The notes under the pieces are model-generated. The model was not told the DNA's origin. It saw only the letters and a list, made by a program, of their open reading frames with translations, and searched no databases. A stretch of DNA of 64,000 nucleotides from Brevundimonas intermedia. Lineage in GTDB: Bacteria > Pseudomonadota > Alphaproteobacteria > Caulobacterales > Caulobacteraceae. Location: assembly GCF_004614235.1 (NCBI RefSeq), contig NZ_SPVH01000006.1, positions 62,001-126,000 of the forward strand, read 5' to 3'. A program made the position numbers and the translations under genes. Positions 46,490-58,095 of the stretch are shown piece by piece (positions within the stretch are counted from its first letter, which is position 1; every line of letters begins with the position of its first letter).

Positions 46490-46957
46490 ATGAGCGAAGC
46501 CGCCCCCTCCCCTGCACCCATGGCCGTCGGCGACATGCTGTGTTTCGCCGCCTATTCGGCGAACCTGGCGTTCAACCGGTTCTACAAGCCGCTGCTGGAC
46601 GGGATGGGGCTGACCTATCCGCAGTATCTGGCCATGGCCCTACTGTGGCGCGAGGACGGGCAGACCGTGGGGCAGCTGGGGGAGCGGCTGTTCCTGGAAT
46701 CCAACACCTTGACCCCGCTGATCAAACGGCTGGAGGCGGCGGGGCTGGTGACGCGCACGCGCGACAAGGTGGACGAGCGGGTCGTGCGGGTCAGCCTGAC
46801 CGAGGCCGGGCGCGCGTTGGCGGTCGAGGCCGTCTGCCTGCCCCAGTCGGTGCAGGACGCCACGGAAATGACGCCAGAGACCATGATGGGGCTGCGCGAC
46901 GGGTTGAATGTGCTGCGTGACCAGTTGCGCGCCTCGCCGCCAGCGGACGCGGGCTAG
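46490..46957 (+). CDS. ohrR: MarR family redox regulator (OhrR)
   Basis: The 155-residue winged-helix regulator has the sensing Cys near residue 17 in DMLCFAAYSANLAFNRFYK, the conserved position in OhrR. The winged-helix block LFLESNTLTPLIKRLEAAGLV and DERVVRVSLTEAG fits the family. It likely represses ohr until its Cys is oxidised by organic peroxide. It is divergent from ohr with two operator copies between. Confidence 0.9.
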   Translation: MSEAAPSPAPMAVGDMLCFAAYSANLAFNRFYKPLLDGMGLTYPQYLAMALLWREDGQTVGQLGERLFLESNTLTPLIKRLEAAGLVTRTRDKVDERVVRVSLTEAGRALAVEAVCLPQSVQDATEMTPETMMGLRDGLNVLRDQLRASPPADAG

Positions 46958-47421
46958 GCCAGGTCTTCGATCTCGTCTTCGGTCAGTTCGCCGGGGACGA
47001 TGGTGACGGGCAGTTTCCGGCCGCCGATCTGGGCGCCCTGTTTGATGATGGCCGAGACCAGGGGGCCGGGGCCGCGCGAGCCGGTTCCGGCGGCCAGGAC
47101 CAGAATCTTGATGTCGGGGTCGGCGGCGACGACCTTCTTGATCGCGGCCTGGGCCTCGCCCCGTTCGATCAGGAAGATGGGGGCGGCGCCGGAGCGGGCC
47201 ATGGCCTCTTCGCCCAGCCGGTTCAGCAGGATTTCCGCCTCTTCGCGCTGCTGGCGTTCGATCTCTTCGCGCACGCCCGACCAGTGGGCGTCGCTGTCGG
47301 TGGGCAGGACGCGCAGCATGACCACGCGCCCGCCCGTCGATTTCGCCCGGCGCGAGGCGAACCGCAGGGCGGCCTCGAACTCGGGACTGTCGTCGACGAC
47401 GACGAGGAATTTTCTCGGCAT
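46954..47421 (-). CDS. Universal stress protein family
   Basis: The 155-residue protein has the UspA fold: KFLVVVDDSPEFEAALRFASR at the start and ILVLAAGTGSRGPGPLVSAI near the end. The G-2x-G-9x-G-S/T ATP motif is not exact, so ATP binding is uncertain. It ends four bases into the ohrR stop, convergent. Confidence 0.85.
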   Translation of the reverse strand: MPRKFLVVVDDSPEFEAALRFASRRAKSTGGRVVMLRVLPTDSDAHWSGVREEIERQQREEAEILLNRLGEEAMARSGAAPIFLIERGEAQAAIKKVVAADPDIKILVLAAGTGSRGPGPLVSAIIKQGAQIGGRKLPVTIVPGELTEDEIEDLA

Positions 47422-47532
47422 GGCGGCCTCCCCAGCCAGATTAACGACTGAAGAGGCCGTGAGACGCCCGCTTCGTCAAGCGGAGCGTCCCACATCGCGT
47501 GCTCAAGCCGGCCGAAAGGCCGCTGGCGCCCA

Positions 47533-50500
47533 CTAAGCGTTCATCGCCGCCGTCGCCAGGTCGCGGATCGTGGCGTTGGCGATGGTCAGTTTGGCGAAGG
47601 TCCAGCCGGAGCCGGACTGTTCGATCTCGTCCACAGAGGCGCGTACACCCTCGACCGCCGCCTGTTTGGAGCCGATCCAGGCGTCCACGGCGCCCTCGGC
47701 CGCATCCTCGCTAACGCCCACCGACGGATCGGAGGCGCGGGCGACGGCGCGGGTCAGCGTCGCCTGCTCGTTCATCAGATCCTCGATCAGGCGACGCACG
47801 GCCAGGCGATCGAAATGATCCGCAGACGGAATGGAGCCGGCGGCGGCGCGCAGACGGTCGAAGTCGAAGGCCGCCCCGACCTGGTGATACAGGCGCGCCA
47901 TGGCCGCGACGGGCCAGTTCGCCTCCTGGGCCAGGTCGCCGATGTCCGAGGCGGCGACCAGCGGACGCATGATGGCGATGCTGCGGGTCAGGTCCTCGGG
48001 CGCGCCGTGATCGGCGAAGGTCTTGACCCGCGCGTCCAGACGCCCCTGTTCGAAGCGCGACAGGACGGCCGAACCCTCCGCCTGAAGGGCGTCGGCGATC
48101 GGGCGATAGCGGTCGATCAACGCCTGGACGGACAGGCCGCCCTTGGCGCGACGGGCCAGCCAGAAGGTCTGGCGGCGCAGGACCACGGCGATTTCCTGAT
48201 AGAGGGCCGTCTGGGCCTCGGCCGAAATCTTCAGGTCCAGGGCCGAGACGGCGTCCCAGGCTTGATCCAGGCGGAAGACGCGACGCGCGGCCTCAAAGGC
48301 GATGATCAGGGCAGTGGTGTCGCATTCCGCCGAACCGCGCAGGCGGTCGGGGAAGGTGGGGCCGCACATGTTGACGACTTCGTTGGCCATGACGGTGGCG
48401 ATGATCTCGCGCCGCAGCCGGTGGCTCTTCATCTCCGGCTCGAACCGGGCCAGGGCGTCGGGGAAGTAGCGGACCAGGATCTGTTCGAAGAAGGGATCCT
48501 CGGGCGCTTGCGAGGCGACGATGTCGTCCGACAGCTCCAGCTTGGCATAGGCCATCAGGACCGCCAGCTCGGGCCGGGCCAGCGGAACGCCCGCCGCCAT
48601 CATCTCCTTGACGCGGGCGTCGTTGGGCAGGCCCTCGACCTTGCGGTCCAGCTTGCCGCGCGCCGACAGGCTCTGCATGAACCGCTGCTGGGCGTCGAGC
48701 GCGCCGACCCCTTCGGCCTGTTGCAGGGTCAGGGCCAGGGTCTGGTCGTAGTTGTGGACCAGCACCTTCAGGCCGACCTCGTCGGTCATGGAGGCCAGCA
48801 GGGCCGGGCGTTCCTCGACGGGCAATACGCCGTTGGTCACGGCCGAGCCGACCAGAATCTTGATGTTCACCTCGTGGTCGGAGGTGTCGACCCCGGCGGA
48901 GTTGTCGATGGCGTCGGTGTTGATACGACCGCCCGCCTGACCGAAGCCGATGCGGCCCGCCTGGGTGAAGCCCAGGTTGGCGCCTTCGCCCACCACCTTG
49001 ACCCGCAATTCGTCGGCATTGATGCGCAGGGCGTCGGTGCCCTTGTCTCCGACCTGGGCGTCGGTCTCGGCCGCCGATTTCACATAGGTGCCGATGCCGC
49101 CCAGATACAGAAGTTCGGCCGGCGCCTTCAGGATGGCGCGGATCAGGCTGACGGGGTCCAGCACATCGTCGGTGATGTCCAGCGCCGCCTTGATCTGAGG
49201 CGTCAGCTGGATCGACTTGGCCGAGCGCGAGAAGACGCCGCCGCCTTCCGAGATCAGCCCCTTGTCATAGTCCTGCCAGGACGAGCGCGGCAGGTCGAAC
49301 AGACGCTTGCGTTCCGTCCAGCTCGTTACATGATCCGGGTTCGGATCAATGAAGATGTCGCGATGATCGAAGGCCGCGACCAGGCGCGTGGCCTTGGACA
49401 AAAGCGCGCCGTTGCCGAAGACGTCGCCGGACATGTCGCCGACGCCGACCATGGTGAAGGGCTGGGTCTGGATGTCCTTGCCCATCTCGCGGAAGTGGCG
49501 CTTGACCGCCTCCCACGCGCCGCGCGCCGTGATGCCCATCGCCTTGTGGTCGTAGCCGATGGATCCACCACTGGCGAAAGCGTCGCCCAGCCAGAAGCCG
49601 TACGAAGCCGAAACCCCGTTGGCGATGTCGGAGAAGGTCGCCGTGCCCTTGTCGGCCGCCACGACCAGATAGGGGTCGTCCCCCTCCCACGCGATCACAT
49701 TGGCCGGATGGGTCACGGAACCGTCGGCGGCGATGTTGTCGGTGATGTCCAGCAGGCCCGACAGGAAGGTGCGATAGGCGCGGATGGCCTCGCCCTGAAT
49801 GGCCTCGCGGTCCGTCGTGCGGGGCAGTTGCTTGGGATAGAAGCCGCCCTTTGAGCCGACCGGCACGATGACGGCGTTCTTGACCTGCTGCGCCTTGACC
49901 AGGCCCAGCACCTCGGTGCGGAAATCGTCGCGACGGTCAGACCAGCGCAGGCCGCCCCGCGCGACGGGGCCGAAGCGCAGGTGGACGCCCTCGACATGCG
50001 GCGCCCAGACGAAGATCTCGCGATAGGGTTTGGGCAGCGGCAGGTCCTCAAGCTCGCGTGAGGCGATCTTGATGGAGATGTGCGGCTTGGGCGCGCCGTC
50101 GGCGTCCAACTGATAGTAGTTGGTGCGCTTGATCGCCCCGATCAGGGCGGCGATGCGGCGCAGGGCCCGGTCGTGATCCAGGCTCTTCACGTCCTGCAGC
50201 AGGGCGACGATCTTGTCGTTCAGCTCGGCGGCGGCAGGCGCGCGGTCGTCGGCAGAGCCGCCGGTCGGTTCGAACTTGGCCTTGAACAGAGACAACAGGG
50301 CGCGGGCCACGTCGGGATATTCGCGCAGGGCCTCTTCCTGCACCGTCTGCGACGGGTCCAGGCCGGTCTGCTGGCGATAGTGGGCCAGCGTGCGGATCAG
50401 GGCCGCCTCGCGCCATTCGACGCCCAGTTCGATCACCAGGCGGTTGAAGCCGTCGCTTTCGTTGCGGCCGGTCCAGACGGCGGCGAAGGCATCCTCGAAC

Positions 50501-52392
50501 GGGCCCTTCACGTCATCGAAGACCAGCGCCTCGCCACGCGGATCCTCCATCAGGAACTCGTGGACGTGGATCTCCTCCTCGCCCATCGGGCGGATCGGAT
50601 AGCCGTATTCCTCCAGCGTCTTCAGGCCCATGTCCGCCAGGATCGGCAGAACGTCGGACAGGGGCACGGCCGGACCGCGCCGATAGAGCTTGAAGCGGAA
50701 TTGCAGGCGGCTGTCGTCAGCGGAACGGAAGGCGCGCACGGCGACGGCCTTGCCTTCGCCCGGCAGACCGGTCTCGTTCAGCCGGTTCACATATTGCAGA
50801 TCGATCGCGGCCTCGTCGGCGTCATAGCGATCGCGGTAGGCGGCGCCGAAGGCGCGGGCCCATTGGGCGCTCAGCGGCCCGACGGACACCTCTTCCACGC
50901 CCGAACGGCGCAGGGCGCCCTCGAACCGGTCCACCCAGCCGCGTCCGGCCTCGGCGACATCGGCCTCCAGCTGGACCGGATCGGGGATCGGGTGCTCGCC
51001 CGGATTCACGCCGATGATGTAGTGGACCCGCACCAGGGGCGCGTCCGACAGTTGCGGATACCAGGCCGAAATCCGGCCGCCCCAGGCGCGGGCGACGATC
51101 TGGCCGATCCGTTCGCGCACGGCGGAATCGAACTTCTCGCGCGGGATGAAGCACAGGACCGAGACGAAGCGGTCGAACGGGTCCTGACGCGAGAACAGGC
51201 GGATGCGCGGCCGGTCGTAGAGGTGAAGGATGCCCAAGGCGATGGACAGCAGCTCATCCTCCGTGACCTGGAACAGTTCGTCGCGCGGATAATTCTCAAG
51301 GATGTTCTTGAGACGTTTTTCGTTGTGGCTGCCCGGCGCCTTGTCGGCGCGGGCCAGGGCGTTGGCGACCTTGCGACGGAGCAGCGGCACCTCGGTCGCC
51401 AGCTGGTCGTAGGCCTCGGAGGTGAACAGGCCGACGAAACGAGTCTCGCCCGTCGCCTTGCCGTCCGGGCCGTAACGCTTGACCCCGACGTAATCCATGT
51501 AGGCGCGGCGATGCACGCGCGAGCGGGCGTTCGCCTTGGCCACCGTCACCGGCTCGCTGAGATCCAGCTGACGGCGCATCTGACGCGTCAGGACGGCCGG
51601 TTCGGACGCGCGGCGCAACACGGTGCGTTCCGGGTCGGCGAGAATGCCCAGCCCGTCGGTGGACTGGCCCAAGGGCGCCTCGGCCTCATAGTCGCCGTCG
51701 GCGTTCAGCGGATAGTCGTAGTCGCGGGCGCCCAGGAAGACGAAATGGTCGCTCTTCAGCCATTTCAGGAAGGCGATGTTCTCGGCCAGCACGGCGGGAT
51801 CGACCGACGGAGGGGTCGCCTCCAGCCGCTCCACGGCCTGGCGCATCAGGGCCGTCATGGCCTCGTGGTCGGCGACGGCGGCGTGAACGTCCGACAAGCT
51901 CTGGGCCAGACCCTCGCCCAGCACGTCGCGACGCTCCTGCGGCACGCTGTCGATGACCAGCATGATGATCGACAGGCGACGGCCGTCCAGCTCGACCACC
52001 GGGTGGAACAGGGCGCGCACCGAAACACCGGCCTCAGCCAGGGCGCCCATGACGCTGTCGACCAGGAAAGGGGCGTCCTTCTGGACGATGCGAACCAGGT
52101 CGTAATCCAGCGCCTTGCCGTCCGCGCCCTGCATCGGGCCGACGGTGATGGCGGGCGCGGCGGCGTCCGCGGGGTAGGTCTTGGCGGCGGTCCAGGAGGC
52201 GGCGAGCAGGGCGGCCAAATCCTCGCCGCCCAGCTCGGGCGTCTCGTCCGCGGCATAGTCCTCGTGCGCCTGGGACAGATAGGCCTGCTCCGCTGCGCCC
52301 GGTCCGGTTCCCACGATCCGGGCGAAGGCCGCCTCCAGCGCGGCCTTGGTGATCGGCTGAACGGAGGATTGGCGCAGATCGGGGACGGTCAT
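47533..52392 (-). CDS. gdhB: NAD-specific glutamate dehydrogenase, large (type II/L-1600) class
   Basis: The 1,619-residue enzyme deaminates glutamate to 2-oxoglutarate with NAD+. ACT-like N-terminal domains (VRIVQKDAPFLVDSVMGAL) occupy the first third. The catalytic region holds KNAVIVPVGSKGGFYPKQL, GGLRWSDRRDDFRTEVLGL and VGVGDMSGDVFGNGALLS. A long helical C-terminal domain follows. ATG 52392 (MTVPDLRQSS) is preferred to the in-frame ATG at 52428. Large GDHs are allosterically regulated in other bacteria. A probable small RNA lies just upstream on the same strand. Confidence 0.95.
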   Translation of the reverse strand: MTVPDLRQSSVQPITKAALEAAFARIVGTGPGAAEQAYLSQAHEDYAADETPELGGEDLAALLAASWTAAKTYPADAAAPAITVGPMQGADGKALDYDLVRIVQKDAPFLVDSVMGALAEAGVSVRALFHPVVELDGRRLSIIMLVIDSVPQERRDVLGEGLAQSLSDVHAAVADHEAMTALMRQAVERLEATPPSVDPAVLAENIAFLKWLKSDHFVFLGARDYDYPLNADGDYEAEAPLGQSTDGLGILADPERTVLRRASEPAVLTRQMRRQLDLSEPVTVAKANARSRVHRRAYMDYVGVKRYGPDGKATGETRFVGLFTSEAYDQLATEVPLLRRKVANALARADKAPGSHNEKRLKNILENYPRDELFQVTEDELLSIALGILHLYDRPRIRLFSRQDPFDRFVSVLCFIPREKFDSAVRERIGQIVARAWGGRISAWYPQLSDAPLVRVHYIIGVNPGEHPIPDPVQLEADVAEAGRGWVDRFEGALRRSGVEEVSVGPLSAQWARAFGAAYRDRYDADEAAIDLQYVNRLNETGLPGEGKAVAVRAFRSADDSRLQFRFKLYRRGPAVPLSDVLPILADMGLKTLEEYGYPIRPMGEEEIHVHEFLMEDPRGEALVFDDVKGPFEDAFAAVWTGRNESDGFNRLVIELGVEWREAALIRTLAHYRQQTGLDPSQTVQEEALREYPDVARALLSLFKAKFEPTGGSADDRAPAAAELNDKIVALLQDVKSLDHDRALRRIAALIGAIKRTNYYQLDADGAPKPHISIKIASRELEDLPLPKPYREIFVWAPHVEGVHLRFGPVARGGLRWSDRRDDFRTEVLGLVKAQQVKNAVIVPVGSKGGFYPKQLPRTTDREAIQGEAIRAYRTFLSGLLDITDNIAADGSVTHPANVIAWEGDDPYLVVAADKGTATFSDIANGVSASYGFWLGDAFASGGSIGYDHKAMGITARGAWEAVKRHFREMGKDIQTQPFTMVGVGDMSGDVFGNGALLSKATRLVAAFDHRDIFIDPNPDHVTSWTERKRLFDLPRSSWQDYDKGLISEGGGVFSRSAKSIQLTPQIKAALDITDDVLDPVSLIRAILKAPAELLYLGGIGTYVKSAAETDAQVGDKGTDALRINADELRVKVVGEGANLGFTQAGRIGFGQAGGRINTDAIDNSAGVDTSDHEVNIKILVGSAVTNGVLPVEERPALLASMTDEVGLKVLVHNYDQTLALTLQQAEGVGALDAQQRFMQSLSARGKLDRKVEGLPNDARVKEMMAAGVPLARPELAVLMAYAKLELSDDIVASQAPEDPFFEQILVRYFPDALARFEPEMKSHRLRREIIATVMANEVVNMCGPTFPDRLRGSAECDTTALIIAFEAARRVFRLDQAWDAVSALDLKISAEAQTALYQEIAVVLRRQTFWLARRAKGGLSVQALIDRYRPIADALQAEGSAVLSRFEQGRLDARVKTFADHGAPEDLTRSIAIMRPLVAASDIGDLAQEANWPVAAMARLYHQVGAAFDFDRLRAAAGSIPSADHFDRLAVRRLIEDLMNEQATLTRAVARASDPSVGVSEDAAEGAVDAWIGSKQAAVEGVRASVDEIEQSGSGWTFAKLTIANATIRDLATAAMNA

Positions 52393-52552
52393 GGACGAGC
52401 AGTCTCGAACGACGCGGCAGGGCCGCAAGGAATGCGGCGCGACGCGGCGCCACCTCCGCTGACTAGGCCAGGTCCGGTCGCTCGGGAAGCCCCTGGCGAC
52501 CGATCGTTGTGATGATCAGTGATAAGGTTGGAATTATTGTGCAGCGCCACAA

Positions 52553-52700
52553 AGCAGAAAGCCGCCGGACTGGGGGAGTCCGGCGGCCTGCGCGAGCGGC
52601 GCCTGGAGGGGAGGGGAGGGCGCCGGTCTCGCTTCGCTGCGGTTCGGAGGGGGGAGTGTCCCGCAGCGTCGAAAACAGAAATGGGAAGCGGCTTTCTGCG
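52553..52700 (-). ncRNA. Candidate small RNA with C-rich loops, between gdh and the thioredoxin-fold gene
   Basis: The 438-base gap holds no protein gene I can support. Read on the minus strand it has four hairpins in a row: CAGAAA/TTTCTG (52676-52698), a stem of 8 pairs (52635-52642 with 52661-52668) whose loop contains CTCCCCCCTCC, a 7-pair stem (52597-52603 with 52619-52625) whose loop contains CTCCCCTCCCC, and an 11-pair terminator stem (52561-52571 with 52577-52587) with a CCCCC loop followed by TTTCTGCTTTG. C-rich loops that can bind Shine-Dalgarno sequences are typical of alphaproteobacterial regulatory RNAs. Promoter and exact ends are unknown; it could also be a leader of the glutamate dehydrogenase gene. 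Confidence 0.5.
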
Positions 52701-52830
52701 TTCAAGAGCGCGCGCCGGGGATTCTTCGCGACATTTTGGTCGCTGTCCGGCGCCGACCGCTGGCGCGGTCAACGGATTTCGATGCTATGCGTTGTGTGGG
52801 GTCAAAGGTGAAGCTGGAGCACCCGATCAT

Positions 52831-53751
52831 ATGCGTCGCTTTCTACTAGGATCGATCGTGGCGGCCGTGGTCGGCCTGTTGCTCGCGGGTGCGGGATACT
52901 GGGCCTATTGGAACTTCTATTCGCGGTTCCAGCCGGTCACGATCAGCCGCAATCAGGCCGAGGTCCAACAACTGCTGGACGAGGCGTCGTGGGTGTCGGA
53001 CGGCAGCGGCGGGCAGGCCCTCTATATCGTCACCTATCGCGACAGCGCTTCGGCCCATCGCTACCAACGCGACGAGGTGGCCAAGCTGAAGGCCGCAGGG
53101 ATCGAGACCCGGTTCATCCTGTTCGCCCGCCCCGATCTGGAAGGCGCGCCGCAATCGACGGCGGCGGAACGCGCCACGGTCGCCGAACTGTGGCTGACGC
53201 GGGACTGGCCACTTTACGAACGCTGGATGGCCACCCCGGCGAACAGCTGGACCGCCGCCGGCGTCCCCCAGGCGGACGGCAATCTGGCGCGGACGGCCGT
53301 GGTCGAGGCCGGGCGCCGGTTCGACGAACGGCTGAGCCAACTGCTGAAGGAGTCCGGGGTCGAGATCAGCTATCCGCTGATCCTATGGCGCGACCAGAAC
53401 GGCTTCCTGAAAGCCTGCGGCTGCGCCGACCGTCGCGCCTGGGCCTTCATCCGCGACGATGTCGGCGCGCCGGATCGGCTGGGAGCGTCCGAGGATGCGC
53501 CGATTGCGCCCGATGCCGAGGCGCCGGTGCAGAACGGTCAACCCTCAGCCATGCCCTATCCGGCCTTGCCGACGATCCCGCCGGTCGATGCGCCGAACAC
53601 AGGCATGACGCCAACGCCGGGCGCGCCCCAGACTGGGGCCCAGACCGGGGGCCAGACCAGACCCACGACACCGCCCGCGTCGAACCGGCCGACCACCCCG
53701 CCCCGCGCGGCGCCGGCCCCGACCAAGCAGGACGACACGACCTTCTATTGA
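52831..53751 (+). CDS. Membrane-anchored thioredoxin-fold protein without a CxxC site
   Basis: The 306-residue protein has one N-terminal membrane helix (SIVAAVVGLLLAGAGYWAYW). The middle (LYIVTYRDSASAHRYQRDEV, KLKAAGIETRFILFARPD, SYPLILWRDQNGFLKACGC) resembles a DsbC/DsbG-like thioredoxin fold, but the catalytic CxxC is absent; only a CGC pair appears near the C-terminus of the fold. The last 100 residues are a Pro/Thr/Ala-rich, probably disordered tail. The ATG at 52831 replaces a longer non-coding frame. Role unknown. Confidence 0.7.
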   Translation: MRRFLLGSIVAAVVGLLLAGAGYWAYWNFYSRFQPVTISRNQAEVQQLLDEASWVSDGSGGQALYIVTYRDSASAHRYQRDEVAKLKAAGIETRFILFARPDLEGAPQSTAAERATVAELWLTRDWPLYERWMATPANSWTAAGVPQADGNLARTAVVEAGRRFDERLSQLLKESGVEISYPLILWRDQNGFLKACGCADRRAWAFIRDDVGAPDRLGASEDAPIAPDAEAPVQNGQPSAMPYPALPTIPPVDAPNTGMTPTPGAPQTGAQTGGQTRPTTPPASNRPTTPPRAAPAPTKQDDTTFY

Positions 53752-54912
53752 TCAGAGGGAGCGGCAGGCGGCGATGAGGCGATCGACGTCCTCGGCGTCC
53801 TGATACAGGCCGAAGCCGAAGCGGATCACGTCGTCGCGCACATCGGTGACCACGTCCGCCTGACGAAGACCCGTGCACCAGGCCTGGGCGTCAGGATGGC
53901 GCAGGGCCAGGAAACGGGCGCGCGGCGCGTCGCCGATCACCGGGTTGAGGAATTCCGCCTGGTCCAGCACGCCGGCGCGACCGTCCTGAACCGCCGCCTG
54001 GAAGCGGCCTGCCAGAACACGACAGTGGGCGGCGACGGCGGCGGTGCTTAGCCCATGATCGTCCAGCATCCGGCGCGCCGCGTTGAAACGATACAGCGCC
54101 GAGCAATCGAAGGTCGCCCCCCAGAACCGGCCGCCGTCGCTGCGGTACTGAACCCCGCCGGGCGGGCCGGACAGGTCGCCGAACTCCGCGAACCAACCGG
54201 TGATCACCGGGCGGGGACAGAAGCCGGGCGGGGCGTGCAGGAAACAGGCGCCCTCGCCCGCCATGGCGTATTTGTAGCCGCCGGAGACATAGAAGATCCG
54301 ATCCGCCACCGCCGACAGGTCCGTCGGCGTCGCCATGAAGCCGTGATAGCCGTCGATCAGCACCCAAGGGCCTTCGGGCCGGGCCAGGGCGGCGAGGTCC
54401 TCGATCCGATCGAACAGACCGCCGGTGCGGAAGAAGACCTGGCTGACCACGATCCAGTCGTAGCCGCCCTTCTCGGCCTCGGCGACGAAGCGATCAGCGA
54501 AGGTGTCGAAGGGGGCGAGGGGAATGCGGGTGACCACCGCAGCCCCGATTTCCTCCCACCGCTCGGCCTGACGGCGGAAGGAGTGGAACTCGCCGTCCGT
54601 CGCCAGGATGCGGACCGGCGTCCGCTCCACGCCCGAGAACAGGCGCAGCAGGAAGTCATGGGTGTTGGACGAGAAGACGACGCTGTCGGGCGAAGGCAGA
54701 CCAAGCTCGGCCGCGACATGGGCCTGAGCCTCGGGGATCACCTGGCCGAAGACGAGGTCCCACTTGTGATCGGCATGAAGATTGGCGTCCAGCCAGGTCT
54801 GCTGCTGCGCTTCGAAACTGGCGTCGGGCCACAGGTGGTGGCTGTGCGCCGCGAAATGCAGCCGCTCGGGGGCCGCAGACAGGGCGCGGGAGAAGAGGGA
54901 CTTGTAAGTCAT
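53752..54912 (-). CDS. Class V-fold PLP-dependent aminotransferase (kynureninase-like)
   Basis: The 386-residue protein has the PLP-binding Lys in YVSGGYKYAMAGEGACF near residue 230, preceded by LIDGYHGFMATPTDLS and RILATDGEFHSFRRQ. The overall fold is that of the aminotransferase class V family; cysteine desulfurase is unlikely because the active-site Cys loop is absent. A kynureninase or related hydrolase is possible. The neighbours give no clear pathway. Confidence 0.82.
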   Translation of the reverse strand: MTYKSLFSRALSAAPERLHFAAHSHHLWPDASFEAQQQTWLDANLHADHKWDLVFGQVIPEAQAHVAAELGLPSPDSVVFSSNTHDFLLRLFSGVERTPVRILATDGEFHSFRRQAERWEEIGAAVVTRIPLAPFDTFADRFVAEAEKGGYDWIVVSQVFFRTGGLFDRIEDLAALARPEGPWVLIDGYHGFMATPTDLSAVADRIFYVSGGYKYAMAGEGACFLHAPPGFCPRPVITGWFAEFGDLSGPPGGVQYRSDGGRFWGATFDCSALYRFNAARRMLDDHGLSTAAVAAHCRVLAGRFQAAVQDGRAGVLDQAEFLNPVIGDAPRARFLALRHPDAQAWCTGLRQADVVTDVRDDVIRFGFGLYQDAEDVDRLIAACRSL

Positions 54913-54950
54913 CCCTTTTCTTACCGGCCTAACCGCCGTCGCGCCAAGCG

Positions 54951-54984
54951 CTCAAGCAGCGAGCCGCCGCGCGGCGAGCGATAG
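54951..54984 (-). repeat. 34-base dispersed repeat, copy 1, between secA and the aminotransferase
   Basis: On the minus strand it reads CTATCGCTCG then CCGCGCGGCGG then CTCGCTGCTTGAG. The same 34 bases occur on the plus strand at 62735-62768 with one difference. A GCCGCGCGGC palindrome is at its centre. It lies in the 92-base gap between the secA stop and the aminotransferase start. Confidence 0.75.
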
Positions 54985-55004
54985 CGCCGCGCGTAGCGCG
55001 CCTC

Positions 55005-57854
<2,850 letters not shown>

Positions 57855-58095
57855 GTCAGATCCGGTAAAGGTCGAGCGTCAATAAGGAGCGGCTCTGAAA
57901 TCCCGTGAGGGGCGGCGATACGGACGCCGCGAGAGAGGCCCTGAACGATCACGGCCCCGGAGCGCCGCATCAGGCGCGCGCGAAGGGCCGCGCAGACGAT
58001 CAAAACCCCTCGACTTGGGCGCAGGCGGGACTTAAGCACCGGCCTAACCCCTGTCAACGCGAGGGGCTTTCGGCCGCCTTCGACGGAGCGCCCCC

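Noticed and set aside
47815..49854. A plus-strand open frame opposite the glutamate dehydrogenase gene
   Set aside because: It is antisense to conserved catalytic motifs and has no family-like sequence.
52389..52772. A minus-strand frame of 127 codons upstream of the glutamate dehydrogenase gene
   Set aside because: It overlaps the hairpins of the candidate small RNA and its composition is not protein-like.
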